This document shows positions 1-7,825 of a stretch of DNA of 44,314 nt, piece by piece. Each line of letters opens with the position of its first letter. The stretch's first letter is position 1. A program made the position numbers and the translations under genes. Source of the stretch: Chloroflexota bacterium (GTDB taxonomy: Bacteria; Chloroflexota; Anaerolineae; Anaerolineales; Anaerolineaceae); the NCBI GenBank assembly GCA_012798065.1, contig JAAZNW010000099.1:1-44314 (forward strand), given 5' to 3'. The notes below the pieces were generated by a model. That model searched no databases, was not told the DNA's origin, and saw nothing but the letters and a program-made list of their open reading frames with translations.

Positions 1-193
1 CCAATGACCAAGAGTGAACTCATAGGAGGTAATTGTGCGTTGGCTTAATCCCTCTGCTGTTTTGAATTTAAGGAAGCCATCGATGGCTTTGGCTAAGGAA
101 AGTGAAACTTTTGATTTTGACGTACCCGGCGAACTGCGGTTCATAAGAAATTCCTCCATTTTTGGAAAAATGTCTACCGCTGTGCGCCAGGCT

Positions 194-223
194 AACAAAA
201 AACCAGAGCCCGACGGACTCTGG
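194..223 (-). terminator. Rho-independent terminator of the tRNA-fMet gene
   Basis: Read on the minus strand, a 6-bp perfect stem (CCAGAG at 223-218 with CTCTGG at 208-203) closes a GC-rich loop and is followed at once by six T residues (202-197). It lies about 11 nt past the 3' end of the tRNA, the expected place for an intrinsic terminator. No protein-coding gene competes for this position. Confidence 0.8.
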
Positions 224-234
224 TTTGACTCTAG

Positions 235-306
235 TAGCGGGGAGTGGATTCGAACCACTGACCTCCGGGTTATGAGCCCGACGAGCTGCCACTGCTCTAC
301 CCCGCA
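235..306 (-). tRNA. Initiator tRNA-Met (anticodon CAU)
   Basis: The minus strand folds into a complete 72-nt cloverleaf: acceptor TGCGGGG/CCCCGCT, anticodon loop CTCATAA, T-loop TTCGAAT. Two features mark it as initiator rather than elongator. The first acceptor pair is a mismatch (U1 opposite U72), as bacterial initiator tRNAs have a non-Watson-Crick 1-72 pair. The anticodon stem ends in three consecutive G:C pairs (GGG/CCC) next to the loop. CCA is not encoded: A73 is followed by CTA. A terminator follows. U1-U72 differs from the C1-A72 of E. coli but keeps the mismatch needed for formylation. Confidence 0.95.
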
Positions 307-379
307 TCAAGAAACCCAATAATACCACTACCTCCAACTACCGTCAAGCGAAACCCCCATTTTTTCATCGTCTATCTGT

Positions 380-385
380 TACAAT
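380..385 (+). promoter_or_regulatory. Possible -10 box of the YitT gene
   Basis: TACAAT lies 27 nt upstream of the ATG at 413, with a GAGG-type ribosome binding site between them. No convincing -35 hexamer is visible 16-18 nt further upstream. This is a weak single-box call. Confidence 0.35.
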
Positions 386-412
386 TGTGCGGCTTCATAG
401 AAGAGGTTTCTA

Positions 413-1330
413 ATGACTGCTCAAAAAGGAACTGTAACTGCCTTATGGCCTCGCTTCACTTCTGCGATCGGGCCGCTCGAATTCACGTGGAAGACCGCGC
501 GCGAGTACCTGGTAGTGCTGCTGGGCGCGCTGATCCAGGCGCTGGCGATGCGGCTTTTTTTGGTGCCAGGTCAATTGGTCAGCGGCGGAATCAGCGGGGC
601 CGCCCAGATCATCAATCATTTCGCGCCTATTCCCATTGGGTTGATGGTGTTCATCGGCAATGTCCCGCTCTTCTTTTTAGGATGGCGGTTTTTGGGCGGT
701 CCGCGCTTTGCGTTGCGCACCGCCATCGCGGTAGGCGCTTTCTCTTTGTTCACAGACCTGCTGGTATTTATCATCCCCGCGCAAGGCGTAACGCGAGACA
801 ACGTGCTCAACGCGGTTTTCGGAGCGGTGTTGCTGGGTGTGGGGCTGGGGCTGGTCTACCGCGGAGGGGGCACCAGTGGCGGCTCTGATATCCTGGGGCG
901 CATCCTCAACCACAGACTGGGGATATCGATCTCGACGGCGTATCTCATTACCGATTCCATCGTTGTACTCGCGGGCGGGTTCGCGTTCTCTTGGGAAAAA
1001 GCGCTTTATGGCATGGTGGTCATTTATATCAGCGGGCTGGCAGCGGAAATGATCTCAGAGGGGTCCGGGATATTCCGCACTGCCATCATCATCTCACCAT
1101 ACCATGAAAAGATTTCCAGCGAGATCATGTCTGTGCTCTCACGAGGAGTGACGGTGCTCAGCGGCAAGGGCGCTTATACCGGCACAGATAAACCTGTTTT
1201 GTACTGCGTCATCACCCGCGCTGAAGTCAATCAATTAAAACAGGTGGTCAAAGAGATCGACCCGCAGGCGTTTATGGTCATCGGGGTCACGCACGAGGCG
1301 TTAGGGGAGGGGTTCAGACCTTTGAAGTAG
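413..1330 (+). CDS. YitT family membrane protein (DUF161 + DUF2179)
   Basis: A 305-residue integral membrane protein of the YitT family. Residues about 25-215 hold five to six hydrophobic segments with the family's glycine-rich signatures (VSGGISGAAQI near 57-67; YRGGGTSGGSDILGRI near 150-165). Residues about 220-305 form the soluble C-terminal DUF2179 domain, ending in a VIGVTHEALGEGF-type motif typical of the family. YitT proteins are widespread and presumed transporters, but the substrate is not firmly established. The ATG at 413 is preceded by GAGG at suitable spacing and by a TACAAT box. The gene stands alone, facing away from the tRNA and converging on the minus-strand yhhN-like gene 5 nt downstream. 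Confidence 0.9.
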   Translation: MTAQKGTVTALWPRFTSAIGPLEFTWKTAREYLVVLLGALIQALAMRLFLVPGQLVSGGISGAAQIINHFAPIPIGLMVFIGNVPLFFLGWRFLGGPRFALRTAIAVGAFSLFTDLLVFIIPAQGVTRDNVLNAVFGAVLLGVGLGLVYRGGGTSGGSDILGRILNHRLGISISTAYLITDSIVVLAGGFAFSWEKALYGMVVIYISGLAAEMISEGSGIFRTAIIISPYHEKISSEIMSVLSRGVTVLSGKGAYTGTDKPVLYCVITRAEVNQLKQVVKEIDPQAFMVIGVTHEALGEGFRPLK

Positions 1331-1335
1331 ACCAC

Positions 1336-2007
1336 CTAGCGCAAGCAGTGCAGCACTGCACCGCTGATGATGCCGAATTGCGCCAGGTGATAGGTGAGGT
1401 GCACATAGCTCTGAGCGTGATTGAACCGGCGTACAAAACGGTCGTAAACCAGCATGGTATCTGAAGAAAAAAAGAGCAGCGCGCCAATGGCAGCCAGGAT
1501 GGCTGGCTGGTATTGCCATTCTGGTCGGAAAAGCGTCAGCAGCGCCGAAAGCAGCATCAGCGTGAGCGTTAAGCCGTAAAGGCAGAGAGCAGCAAGAAAA
1601 CGCCTGCCGCGCGGAACCCGCAGGATGCCCGGGCGGATGCGTTTGAAGATCACAGCAGCAGCCGCGCCTACCAGCACAGCCACCAGGAACACGCCGCCGG
1701 AGAGCGGCGCGGGAGAAGTATTGAAGCCAATAAAATACGCCACCTGGGCGAACAGAAACGAAGTTCCCCCGACCATGAAGAAACGGGGGTTAAGCATCAA
1801 CGCTATATCTCCAATCAAGGAGAAAACCAAACCCGCGCCGAACCAGGTCATCTCATTTCGCCATCCGGTCAGCTGCAGCGTCCAAAAGATAAGAAAAACC
1901 ATCACCGCGGGCTTGGCCAGGTAAAGGCGTTTCCTCCAACCTTTCCAGACAGCGGCCCAGTCGAGCAGGGCGAAGAAACCCGCGAGCCAGAACGCCCAGG
2001 TTAACAT
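1336..2007 (-). CDS. YhhN/TMEM86 family membrane protein (putative lysoplasmalogenase)
   Basis: A 223-residue, very hydrophobic protein with about eight predicted membrane spans. The pattern fits the YhhN family: an FSLIGDIALML segment near residues 60-72, FLFAQVAYFIGF near 84-95, and a C-terminal FFSSDTMLVYDRF segment. The conserved acidic residues within these spans (D in SLIGD and D in SSDTML) match the proposed active-site aspartates of the family. Characterised members (TMEM86A/B and a Legionella homologue) hydrolyse the vinyl-ether bond of lysoplasmalogens; that activity is only presumed here. It is the last gene of the minus-strand ogt-DMT-era-yhhN run, 3 nt after era. Confidence 0.82.
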   Translation of the reverse strand: MLTWAFWLAGFFALLDWAAVWKGWRKRLYLAKPAVMVFLIFWTLQLTGWRNEMTWFGAGLVFSLIGDIALMLNPRFFMVGGTSFLFAQVAYFIGFNTSPAPLSGGVFLVAVLVGAAAAVIFKRIRPGILRVPRGRRFLAALCLYGLTLTLMLLSALLTLFRPEWQYQPAILAAIGALLFFSSDTMLVYDRFVRRFNHAQSYVHLTYHLAQFGIISGAVLHCLR

Positions 2008-2010
2008 GTT

Positions 2011-2925
2011 TTAACCTGCAACCTGTTTATACCCTAATAATTCAAGCGCGTCTGGCGAATTCCGCCAGTTCTTGTTCACTCTCACCTTTAATTCTAAAAA
2101 GACCTTACAACCGCTCATTTCTTCGATCTCCTGGCGGCTGTGAGTACCGATCTTTTTAATCATTTCCCCGCCTTTCCCGATGAGGATGCCTTTTTGCGAA
2201 TCCCGTTCAACAAAAAGCGTGGCTTCGATGTAAGCCTTTTCTCCCGGTCGTTCTTCATAAGCATCTATCTTCACCGCCACGCAGTGCGGCACTTCCTCCT
2301 GCACGAAAGTCAACACTGACTCACGGATCAGCTCTGCGGCGATATCGCGTTCATAGAGATCCGTCACAGTATCGCTTTCATAAAAGGCTTCACCCAGGGG
2401 AAGGCGGCTGATCATCACTTCGAGCAGGGCGTCAAGGCTGGCTTTATTTTTAACGCTCAAAGTCAATACGTCCTGCGCTGGATACAGTTCTACCGCCTGG
2501 CGTTTGCGTTCTTCAAGGGTTTTTTCGTTCACCAGGTCGGTCTTGGTTAACCCCATCCATACCGGAGGAAGGCTGCGCATACCGCCCAGTTTTTCCGCGA
2601 TGAGATGGTCTTCACTGGTGAATGGCGCGCTGGCGTCTAACAGCCAGAGGAGGATATCCGCGTCTCGCAGCGCCTCGCCCGCAGCCTGGTTCATGAAATC
2701 GCCGAGCTTGTGCTGGGGATCATGCAAACCGGGAGTATCCACGAAGATAAGCTGCGCTTCAGGCAGACTGAGGATGCCCAGCTGGTTGCGGCGGGTGGTC
2801 TGCGGTTTTGGCGAGACGGCGGCGATCTTCTGACCGAGCAGCGCGTTGATGAGCGTGGACTTACCGACATTCGGCCTGCCGACCACGGCTACATACCCAG
2901 CGCGGAATTCTTGTTTTTCCATCAT
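2011..2925 (-). CDS. era: GTPase Era
   Basis: Era is a ribosome-assembly GTPase that binds 16S rRNA and assists 30S maturation. The 304-residue protein has the standard layout: a TrmE-Era-EngA GTPase domain with P-loop GRPNVGKS (residues 16-23), a TTRRNQLGI switch I, DTPGLHDP (G3), TKTD (G4), and a C-terminal KH domain with the GKGGEMIKKIGT signature near 245-256. The start is ATG at 2925 or the next ATG at 2922; AAGGA lies 4 and 7 nt upstream of them respectively. A TTG at 2937 would extend it by four residues but leaves no ribosome binding site. It follows the DMT transporter gene with a few bases of overlap or spacing. Confidence 0.95.
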   Translation of the reverse strand: MMEKQEFRAGYVAVVGRPNVGKSTLINALLGQKIAAVSPKPQTTRRNQLGILSLPEAQLIFVDTPGLHDPQHKLGDFMNQAAGEALRDADILLWLLDASAPFTSEDHLIAEKLGGMRSLPPVWMGLTKTDLVNEKTLEERKRQAVELYPAQDVLTLSVKNKASLDALLEVMISRLPLGEAFYESDTVTDLYERDIAAELIRESVLTFVQEEVPHCVAVKIDAYEERPGEKAYIEATLFVERDSQKGILIGKGGEMIKKIGTHSRQEIEEMSGCKVFLELKVRVNKNWRNSPDALELLGYKQVAG

Positions 2926-2926
2926 T

Positions 2927-3838
2927 TTATCCTTCAAATGGGTCGGCCTGAACCTGGGCTGGGGTTTGATTGTTTCTTTTTCCGCTGTTGACGATAACGA
3001 TCCCGCCCAGGATCATCAGACCCCCTACGATCACCCGCCAGTCTACCGCTTCGTGCAGGAGGATCGCCCCCAGCAGAACACCCACCAGGGGGAACAGGTA
3101 AGTGGTCATGCTCACCCGCGAGGGACCAATCTCGTCCAGCAGTGAGTACCAGGCGATGGCGGCGAAGAAAGATCCTATCAAGCCCAGCCAGGCGAATGCC
3201 AGATACGAGACTGGTCGCACTGGCATAATGAACGGAGATTCAACCGCTAACATGGTTGGGAAGATGAAGAGGATACCAAAGACGAATTGCCCTATCGCCT
3301 GATCTTCAGGTTTCACCCCCTGATTGTGCATGCGGGCAAATACGCTGCTGCCCCCGTAGCAGAAAACGGCTGCCACCATGGCGATGATACCGTATATTTG
3401 ATTGATGGCTTCTCCGCTGAGTTTATCTGACATCAGTACCAGTACGCCGCCAAAGCCAAGTAACAAACCAACGATGCGCCGCGCGTTGAGCCTTTCTTCT
3501 TGAATGAACACCGCGGCAATGAGGGAGGTGGCAAGCGGCTGCATCGAGTTCAGGATGGAGGCCAGACCCGAGGTGATGTATTTTTCACTCCACGCAACCA
3601 GCGCAAAGGGCAGGGCTACATAGAACACCCCCAGGAACAGATACAACCGCCAGGCTTTTAGCAGGGGTTTACGACGGTTGAGCAAGAAAAAAACGGTGAG
3701 CCCGATTAGCGCGAAGAAAATGCGGAAAAATACCACAGTAAAAGGACCAACTTCCTGCAGCCCTATCTTAATCCAGAAAAAAGAGGAGCCCCAAGCGATG
3801 CCAAGCAAAATAAATTTAAGCCAGCTTTTCAGTGACAA
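2927..3838 (-). CDS. EamA/DMT family transporter
   Basis: A 303-residue member of the drug/metabolite transporter superfamily, with about ten transmembrane helices in two EamA repeats (residues about 8-138 and 150-287). Family signatures are visible: WGSSFFWIKIGL near the start, and the SRVSMTTYLFPLVGVLLGAILL segment near the end of repeat 2. The substrate cannot be told from sequence; DMT proteins export amino acids, nucleotides or other small metabolites. The start is a TTG at 3838 inside the 3' end of ogt, supported by AAGGA 7 nt upstream; there is no ATG before the first helix. It is translationally coupled to ogt and followed by era. Confidence 0.88.
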   Translation of the reverse strand: MSLKSWLKFILLGIAWGSSFFWIKIGLQEVGPFTVVFFRIFFALIGLTVFFLLNRRKPLLKAWRLYLFLGVFYVALPFALVAWSEKYITSGLASILNSMQPLATSLIAAVFIQEERLNARRIVGLLLGFGGVLVLMSDKLSGEAINQIYGIIAMVAAVFCYGGSSVFARMHNQGVKPEDQAIGQFVFGILFIFPTMLAVESPFIMPVRPVSYLAFAWLGLIGSFFAAIAWYSLLDEIGPSRVSMTTYLFPLVGVLLGAILLHEAVDWRVIVGGLMILGGIVIVNSGKRNNQTPAQVQADPFEG

Positions 3839-4310
3839 CGCGATGTCCTTCCAGTTGTAGCAACCACGCTTTCGAGTTCAGGCCATCACCGGCAGAGAAA
3901 CCGGTAAGATGCCCTGAAGCAGCAACCACGCGGTGGCAAGGGATGAGAATCGGTAACGGGTTTTTCGCCAGTGCCATCCCCACTGCGCGGGCAGCGGCTG
4001 GCTTCCCCAATGCCCTGGAAATCTCACCGTAAGTGCGCACTTCACCATACGGGGTCTTCAATAACTCCAGAAGAGCCTCACGCTGGAACCCCCGGATGGA
4101 CTGCCAATCCAGAGGAAGGTCGAAAGCCTTACGCTGACCAGCGAAATATTCTCCCATTTGTTGTCGGCATGCGCATAAAACCGGGTTTGTCGTCATTGCA
4201 GGGTGAGGTTTCCCGGTGTTTATGCTGATTTGAGCGGCTGAGACAGCATCTCTGCAAACCAGAACAGTGACCATTCCAATAGGGCTTTGAAATTGAATTC
4301 TATCAGGCAT
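3816..4310 (-). CDS. ogt: Methylated-DNA--[protein]-cysteine S-methyltransferase
   Basis: A suicide DNA-repair protein that transfers alkyl groups from O6-alkylguanine to its own cysteine. The 164-residue length matches the Ogt/MGMT class without an Ada domain. The acceptor motif PCHRV carries Cys125, preceded by the helix-turn-helix RAVGMALAKNPLPILI and the GEVRTYGEIS segment, and followed by GFSAGDGLNSKAWLL. ATG 4310 has no clear ribosome binding site; TATAAA-like sequence lies just upstream, so the transcript may be short-leadered. It is the first gene of the minus-strand run and overlaps the DMT gene by 23 nt. Confidence 0.93.
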   Translation of the reverse strand: MPDRIQFQSPIGMVTVLVCRDAVSAAQISINTGKPHPAMTTNPVLCACRQQMGEYFAGQRKAFDLPLDWQSIRGFQREALLELLKTPYGEVRTYGEISRALGKPAAARAVGMALAKNPLPILIPCHRVVAASGHLTGFSAGDGLNSKAWLLQLEGHRVVTEKLA

Positions 4311-4481
4311 GTTTATAAGTTTATATCATTCGTTGAAAAATATGGTTTCTTACAGCGAAAATGGCGCTTTTTTGCGACCATCATTTTCGTAGGGTAATCG
4401 TAGGGTAAGAGTCAAGCAGTGCGAGAGGGTCACTGGTACACTATTTACAGGGCGACTTCTTTTCTTCTCCTCCTTAGTAAA

Positions 4482-4510
4482 GAGTGCCGGGGTCGGCGTC
4501 CCCGGCACTC
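4482..4510. repeat. Perfect 11-bp palindrome, possible dispersed repeat unit
   Basis: GAGTGCCGGGG (4482-4492) and CCCCGGCACTC (4500-4510) form a perfect 11-bp stem around a 7-nt loop. Neither side has a U-run, so it is not a good intrinsic terminator. Such isolated GC-rich palindromes are often members of REP-like dispersed families; only a genome-wide search could show that here. Confidence 0.5.
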
Positions 4511-4541
4511 GATGATTCTACCATAGGTCACCCCTTTATAA

Positions 4542-4580
4542 GGATTCCCGTAAACCGAAGCGCGGGAATCCCTTGTTTTT
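4542..4580 (+). terminator. Terminator-like hairpin upstream of the phosphoribosyltransferase gene
   Basis: GGATTCCCG (4542-4550) pairs perfectly with CGGGAATCC (4563-4571), followed by CTTG and five T residues (4576-4580) on the plus strand. No plus-strand gene lies upstream for 3.2 kb, so it is either a leader attenuator for the gene starting at 4646 or a repeat that resembles a terminator. Confidence 0.4.
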
Positions 4581-4645
4581 ACATAAAAATTTGTGATAAA
4601 CTTTTGCTCGCATCAGTTCCCATATCAGGCTGTTGGAGATGTCAT

Positions 4646-5197
4646 ATGAAGAAGAGAGAAACCTACCCCATCGAAATTGCCGGCGTGCACCGTGACCTGA
4701 CCTTGTTTGAGATCAAACCCGGGCTAAAAATCGCGATTCTGAATATCCTGGGCGATATGGAACTTGTACAATCCTGCGCGGCGGCCCTGGCTGAAAAACT
4801 GACCGCTGTGGATTATGATTTGCTGCTCACAGCCGAAGCGAAAAGCATCCCCATCGCCCACGCGCTGGCGGCGGAGACGATGAAACCTTACGTGGTGCTG
4901 CGCAAGGTTTATAAACCCTATATGGGAGATGCGCTTAAGGCTGAAACCCTTTCGATCACTACCGGTGAGCCGCAATACCTGTACCTGGATTAAAAAGACC
5001 GCGAGCTGATGATGGGGAAGAAGGTCGTAATCGTTGATGATGTGATCAGCACCGGTTCAACTTTGCAGGGGATGCGCCTGCTGGTGCAGAAAGCCGGCGC
5101 TGAGGTGGTGGCGGAAGCCGCCATTCTCACAGAAGGGGAGCGGGCCAGGTGGCACGAAATTATTTCCCTGGGTCACCTGCCGGTGTTTACGGATTGA
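4646..5197 (+). pseudogene. Adenine-phosphoribosyltransferase-like gene interrupted by in-frame TAA
   Basis: The reading frame from ATG 4646 to TGA 5197 encodes a 183-codon type I phosphoribosyltransferase-like protein, but codon 116 is TAA (4991-4993). Before the stop are an APRT-like N-terminal part with a TAEAKSIPIAHALA segment and a conserved LSITTG...LYLD stretch. After it, in the same frame, comes the PRPP-binding motif VVIVDDVISTGST and a C-terminal AAILTEGE segment. The PRPP loop lies beyond the stop, so the truncated product cannot be active. Family members usually have a Gly or polar residue at this place. One base change (for example from GAA) would explain it. It could be a real nonsense mutation, a sequencing error or, least likely, readthrough. 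ATG 4646 has GGAG 9-10 nt upstream. Confidence 0.75.
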
Positions 5198-5198
5198 A

Positions 5199-5217
5199 CA
5201 CAGGCTGTTTGCCTGCG
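5199..5217. terminator. Hairpin between convergent genes, weak terminator candidate
   Basis: CACAGGC (5199-5205) and GCCTGCG (5211-5217) form a 7-bp stem with one G-U pair and a 5-nt loop, in the 28-nt gap between the convergent phosphoribosyltransferase and ABC permease genes. There is no U-run on either strand, so it may only mark transcript ends. Confidence 0.3.
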
Positions 5218-5225
5218 CATCCTCA

Positions 5226-6026
5226 TTAAATGGAGTCCAGAGAGCCAGTCGACAGACTGGCTCTTTCCACCAGCCGGAAAAGCGTGTAGCCGAATACCAT
5301 ATACACAGCAGCCACCAGAATCTCCCCCGCCAACAGGCTGGCTACTTCTGACCAACCTGCTCCACCCAGAGCCAGCCGGGTGGCTAAAATTCCGCGCGTC
5401 ATGGGCAGGTATCCCGAAAGCGGCTGTAAAAAACCAGGCAGTCTTTCAATGGGAATGTTGACCCCAATCAAAATGTACAGCAACTGACCGAGGGTGTTGG
5501 TAAACATCCAGCCGTCGCGGCTGAGCAGGCTGACCGTGCCCATGATGAATCCCAGCCCGGTGGTGGTTATCGATAGCAGCACCAGGCAGCAGGCGAGCAT
5601 GAACAGGTTAACCTCGGCGAAGTCGATATGGAAGATGAGCATTGCGATGGGCAGGGCTACCAGCACGGTCACAAACCCGTCGAGGATGTGAAAAAAGGCA
5701 CGCCCCAAAAAGAGCGGAGCGCGCGGCGCCGGGCTGCCCAACAGGTAAGACATGGCGCCAAACTGCCGCTCGTTCCCGATGGTCATCGAAATACCGTATA
5801 ACCCGTTAGTGGTAGGCATCATCAAGATATTGCCAATAACGATGAACATTGGATCCAGAAAGCCGACAAACTTACCCATGAACACGAAGAACAACATGGC
5901 GAAGAAGGGAAAGCCGAATTTGCTGGTCGCGTAACTGAATGGCGTGCTCCAGGCAAAAAGGGAGCGGTATGAAAACCATGCCTGGAAAAAGTACAGCCGG
6001 AAGAGGTGCCCAAGCCGCTTGATCAT
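5226..6026 (-). CDS. ABC-2 type transporter permease
   Basis: A 266-residue permease of the ABC-2 (DrrB/NodJ-like) class with about six hydrophobic segments. Residues near 90-105 hold the cytoplasmic GAMSYLLGSPAPR-type stretch that in ABC-2 permeases contacts the ATPase. It starts at ATG 6026 in an ATGA overlap with the preceding permease, so both are probably made in equal amounts and form a heterodimer. It is the last gene of the galK-ATPase-permease-permease run. The substrate is unknown; ABC-2 exporters of this form move drugs, lipids or glycans. Confidence 0.85.
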   Translation of the reverse strand: MIKRLGHLFRLYFFQAWFSYRSLFAWSTPFSYATSKFGFPFFAMLFFVFMGKFVGFLDPMFIVIGNILMMPTTNGLYGISMTIGNERQFGAMSYLLGSPAPRAPLFLGRAFFHILDGFVTVLVALPIAMLIFHIDFAEVNLFMLACCLVLLSITTTGLGFIMGTVSLLSRDGWMFTNTLGQLLYILIGVNIPIERLPGFLQPLSGYLPMTRGILATRLALGGAGWSEVASLLAGEILVAAVYMVFGYTLFRLVERASLSTGSLDSI

Positions 6027-6814
6027 ATCGAATGCAGCTCCCCGGTGATGCGGATATGATCGTGCACTTTCCTATCAAACCAGCGCGCCAGCAGATAGTA
6101 GACGAATGAAACCCCCAGCGCGATCAGCCATTTGTTTACCAAGGCGCTGTCGATAAGCGAGCCTTTTAGCGCATCCTGCAAAGTCTCCAGCCCCCAGCGG
6201 ATGGGGAAGACAGCGGAAATCTGCTGCATCCAAGCAGGCAAAACGCTGATCGGGTACATAAACCCGCACAAAAGCGCGATGGGCATCTCCAGTAAATCGA
6301 CGAAAGTGCCGGAAAGGCGCGACCAGGCGAGTATATTCGCCAGGAAGATGCCCATGCACCACAGTGCCAGTAAAAGCAGGGAGAAGGAGATGACGACACC
6401 AGGGATATTGATACCGCTGAATGAATAATCGAAGATAAATAAAGCCGCGGCAACCGCGGCGAGCATGCTGGTTGACCCCGCCAGGATGTTGAGCAGCGAG
6501 CGAAATCCCACCACGCGCCGCAGCGGAGTGGGGCTGCCCACGATCAACTCCAAAGTGCCCTCGCGCCTGTCAGCGCGGATATCGTAGGTGGAAGTGAACA
6601 CCAAGCCGCTCCACATACCCATGATGCCGGCGCCAAGCACGGTGTACACCAGGTCAGGACGGGTGTTTCCAACGGCGCGCGCCAGCAGCATGCCGATGGC
6701 GCTGAAAATGGCCGGCTGTGTGAAAAATAAAGCCAGGCTCCACAGGCTGAGCACACGCATGCGCAGTTGCACATTCATCTGGCGAATTCCCAACCTGAGA
6801 AAATTCCCTATCAT
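6023..6814 (-). CDS. ABC-2 type transporter permease
   Basis: A 263-residue ABC-2 permease with about six membrane spans. The RREGTLELIVGSPTPLRRVVGFR stretch is the cytosolic coupling region characteristic of this family (split here: RREGTLELIV, then GSPTPLRR). A PISVLPAWMQQISAVFPI motif before the last span is the classic ABC-2 signature. ATG 6814 overlaps the ATPase stop as ATGA and is preceded by GGAGGGG. It probably pairs with the next permease and uses the ATPase encoded just upstream. Confidence 0.87.
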   Translation of the reverse strand: MIGNFLRLGIRQMNVQLRMRVLSLWSLALFFTQPAIFSAIGMLLARAVGNTRPDLVYTVLGAGIMGMWSGLVFTSTYDIRADRREGTLELIVGSPTPLRRVVGFRSLLNILAGSTSMLAAVAAALFIFDYSFSGINIPGVVISFSLLLLALWCMGIFLANILAWSRLSGTFVDLLEMPIALLCGFMYPISVLPAWMQQISAVFPIRWGLETLQDALKGSLIDSALVNKWLIALGVSFVYYLLARWFDRKVHDHIRITGELHSI

Positions 6815-7806
6815 GCCCCTCCATTTTGAATGATGGACACGTAAACATCCTCCATGGTCTGGTTGCGGACCCCCAGCGTCTGTATCAGGTTGCTGCTGAG
6901 CAGGGGAGCGAGCAGTTCCATCACCACACCTGGTTGCCGAGTGCGGATATTCACTTCCCAGACGAAAGCGTGCTGGTTATAGGTGACCTCTGAATCCGGG
7001 TCGAGCTGGGCGAGCACGTTTTTTACGGATGGCAGGTTTTCGCCGCTGGTTTTTAACTCAACAAAGGCATCGCTGGTCAATTTGCTCTTCAATGAAGAAG
7101 GACTATCCATAGCGATAATTTGACCGTGATTGATGATGGCGAGACGATCACACAACTCATCTGCTTCTGCCATGTAGTGTGTGGTGAGCAGAATGGTCTT
7201 GCCTTGATTTTTTAACAGTTTGATAGTCGAGCGCAGTTCACGTGCTCCAACCGGGTCAATGCCCACAGTGGGTTCGTCTAAGAAGATCAGCTCAGGGTCG
7301 TGCAGTAAAACACGCGCCAGGTGCAGGCGCTGCTGCATGCCGCTGGAATATGTTTCGACCCGGTCATTCCCGCGATCGCGCAAACCCACCAGCTCCAGAA
7401 GCTCCCTGATGCGGTTATGGGTTTCACGGGGGGGCAAGGCGTACAGTTCAGCGAAATATCGCAAATTTTCGATTGCGGTCAGCCGCCCATACAGCCCGTG
7501 AGCCCCGCCAAAGGTGAAACCGATGTGCTTCCGTATATCCCTGGTGTGCTGCAGAATGTCCTGACCGAAAATATGAATGCTGCCGCTGGTGGGAATGAGC
7601 AGAGTGGAGAGCATTTTTACCGTGGTGGTCTTGCCGGCGCCGTTTGGACCGAGCAGACCGAAGAGTTCTCCTTTGTTCACATGGAAGGTGATACCGCGCA
7701 CCGCCTCGGTAGAGCGCGTGGTGCGTGTGAGGAAGCCATGTTTGGTGTGAAAGGTCTTCACCAGCGAGTGGGTTTCAATGGCGCGATCATTTGTAGATGT
7801 CAGCAT
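6811..7806 (-). CDS. ABC transporter ATP-binding protein (DrrA-like)
   Basis: The nucleotide-binding subunit of an ABC-2 exporter. Visible motifs are Walker A GPNGAGKTTTVK, a Q-loop region FTFGGAHGLYGRLTA, signature SSGMQQRLHLAR, Walker B LIFLDEPTVGIDP, and H-loop LLTTHYMAEAD. About 80 residues follow the ATPase core, as in DrrA/CcmA-like proteins. From ATG 7806 the protein has 331 residues; a GTG at 7848 would add 14 residues and overlap galK by 23 nt. The later ATG is preferred because the extra residues have no family counterpart and no ribosome binding site. It is followed by two permease genes in ATGA overlaps. Confidence 0.9.
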   Translation of the reverse strand: MLTSTNDRAIETHSLVKTFHTKHGFLTRTTRSTEAVRGITFHVNKGELFGLLGPNGAGKTTTVKMLSTLLIPTSGSIHIFGQDILQHTRDIRKHIGFTFGGAHGLYGRLTAIENLRYFAELYALPPRETHNRIRELLELVGLRDRGNDRVETYSSGMQQRLHLARVLLHDPELIFLDEPTVGIDPVGARELRSTIKLLKNQGKTILLTTHYMAEADELCDRLAIINHGQIIAMDSPSSLKSKLTSDAFVELKTSGENLPSVKNVLAQLDPDSEVTYNQHAFVWEVNIRTRQPGVVMELLAPLLSSNLIQTLGVRNQTMEDVYVSIIQNGGA

Positions 7807-7825
7807 GGCGTATATCCGGTGGTTT

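Larger units (their letters stand above)
4311..4645. other. Intergenic spacer with palindromes and short repeats, no gene seen
   Basis: This 335-nt spacer separates divergent ogt and the phosphoribosyltransferase gene. It holds an imperfect hairpin around 4358-4390 (GAAAATGGCGC opposite GCGACCATCATTTTC), a tandem TCGTAGGGTAA repeat (about 4388-4409), and two strong palindromes listed separately. TACACT near 4436 could be a -10 box. No conserved reading frame is visible. The density of hairpins is unusual for this compact genome segment. Confidence 0.5.

Noticed and set aside
35-322. Plus-strand frame of 95 codons with a good ribosome binding site at the start
   Set aside because: It runs through the terminator and antisense to the tRNA; its SGEWIRTTDL part is the known false translation of a tRNA gene.
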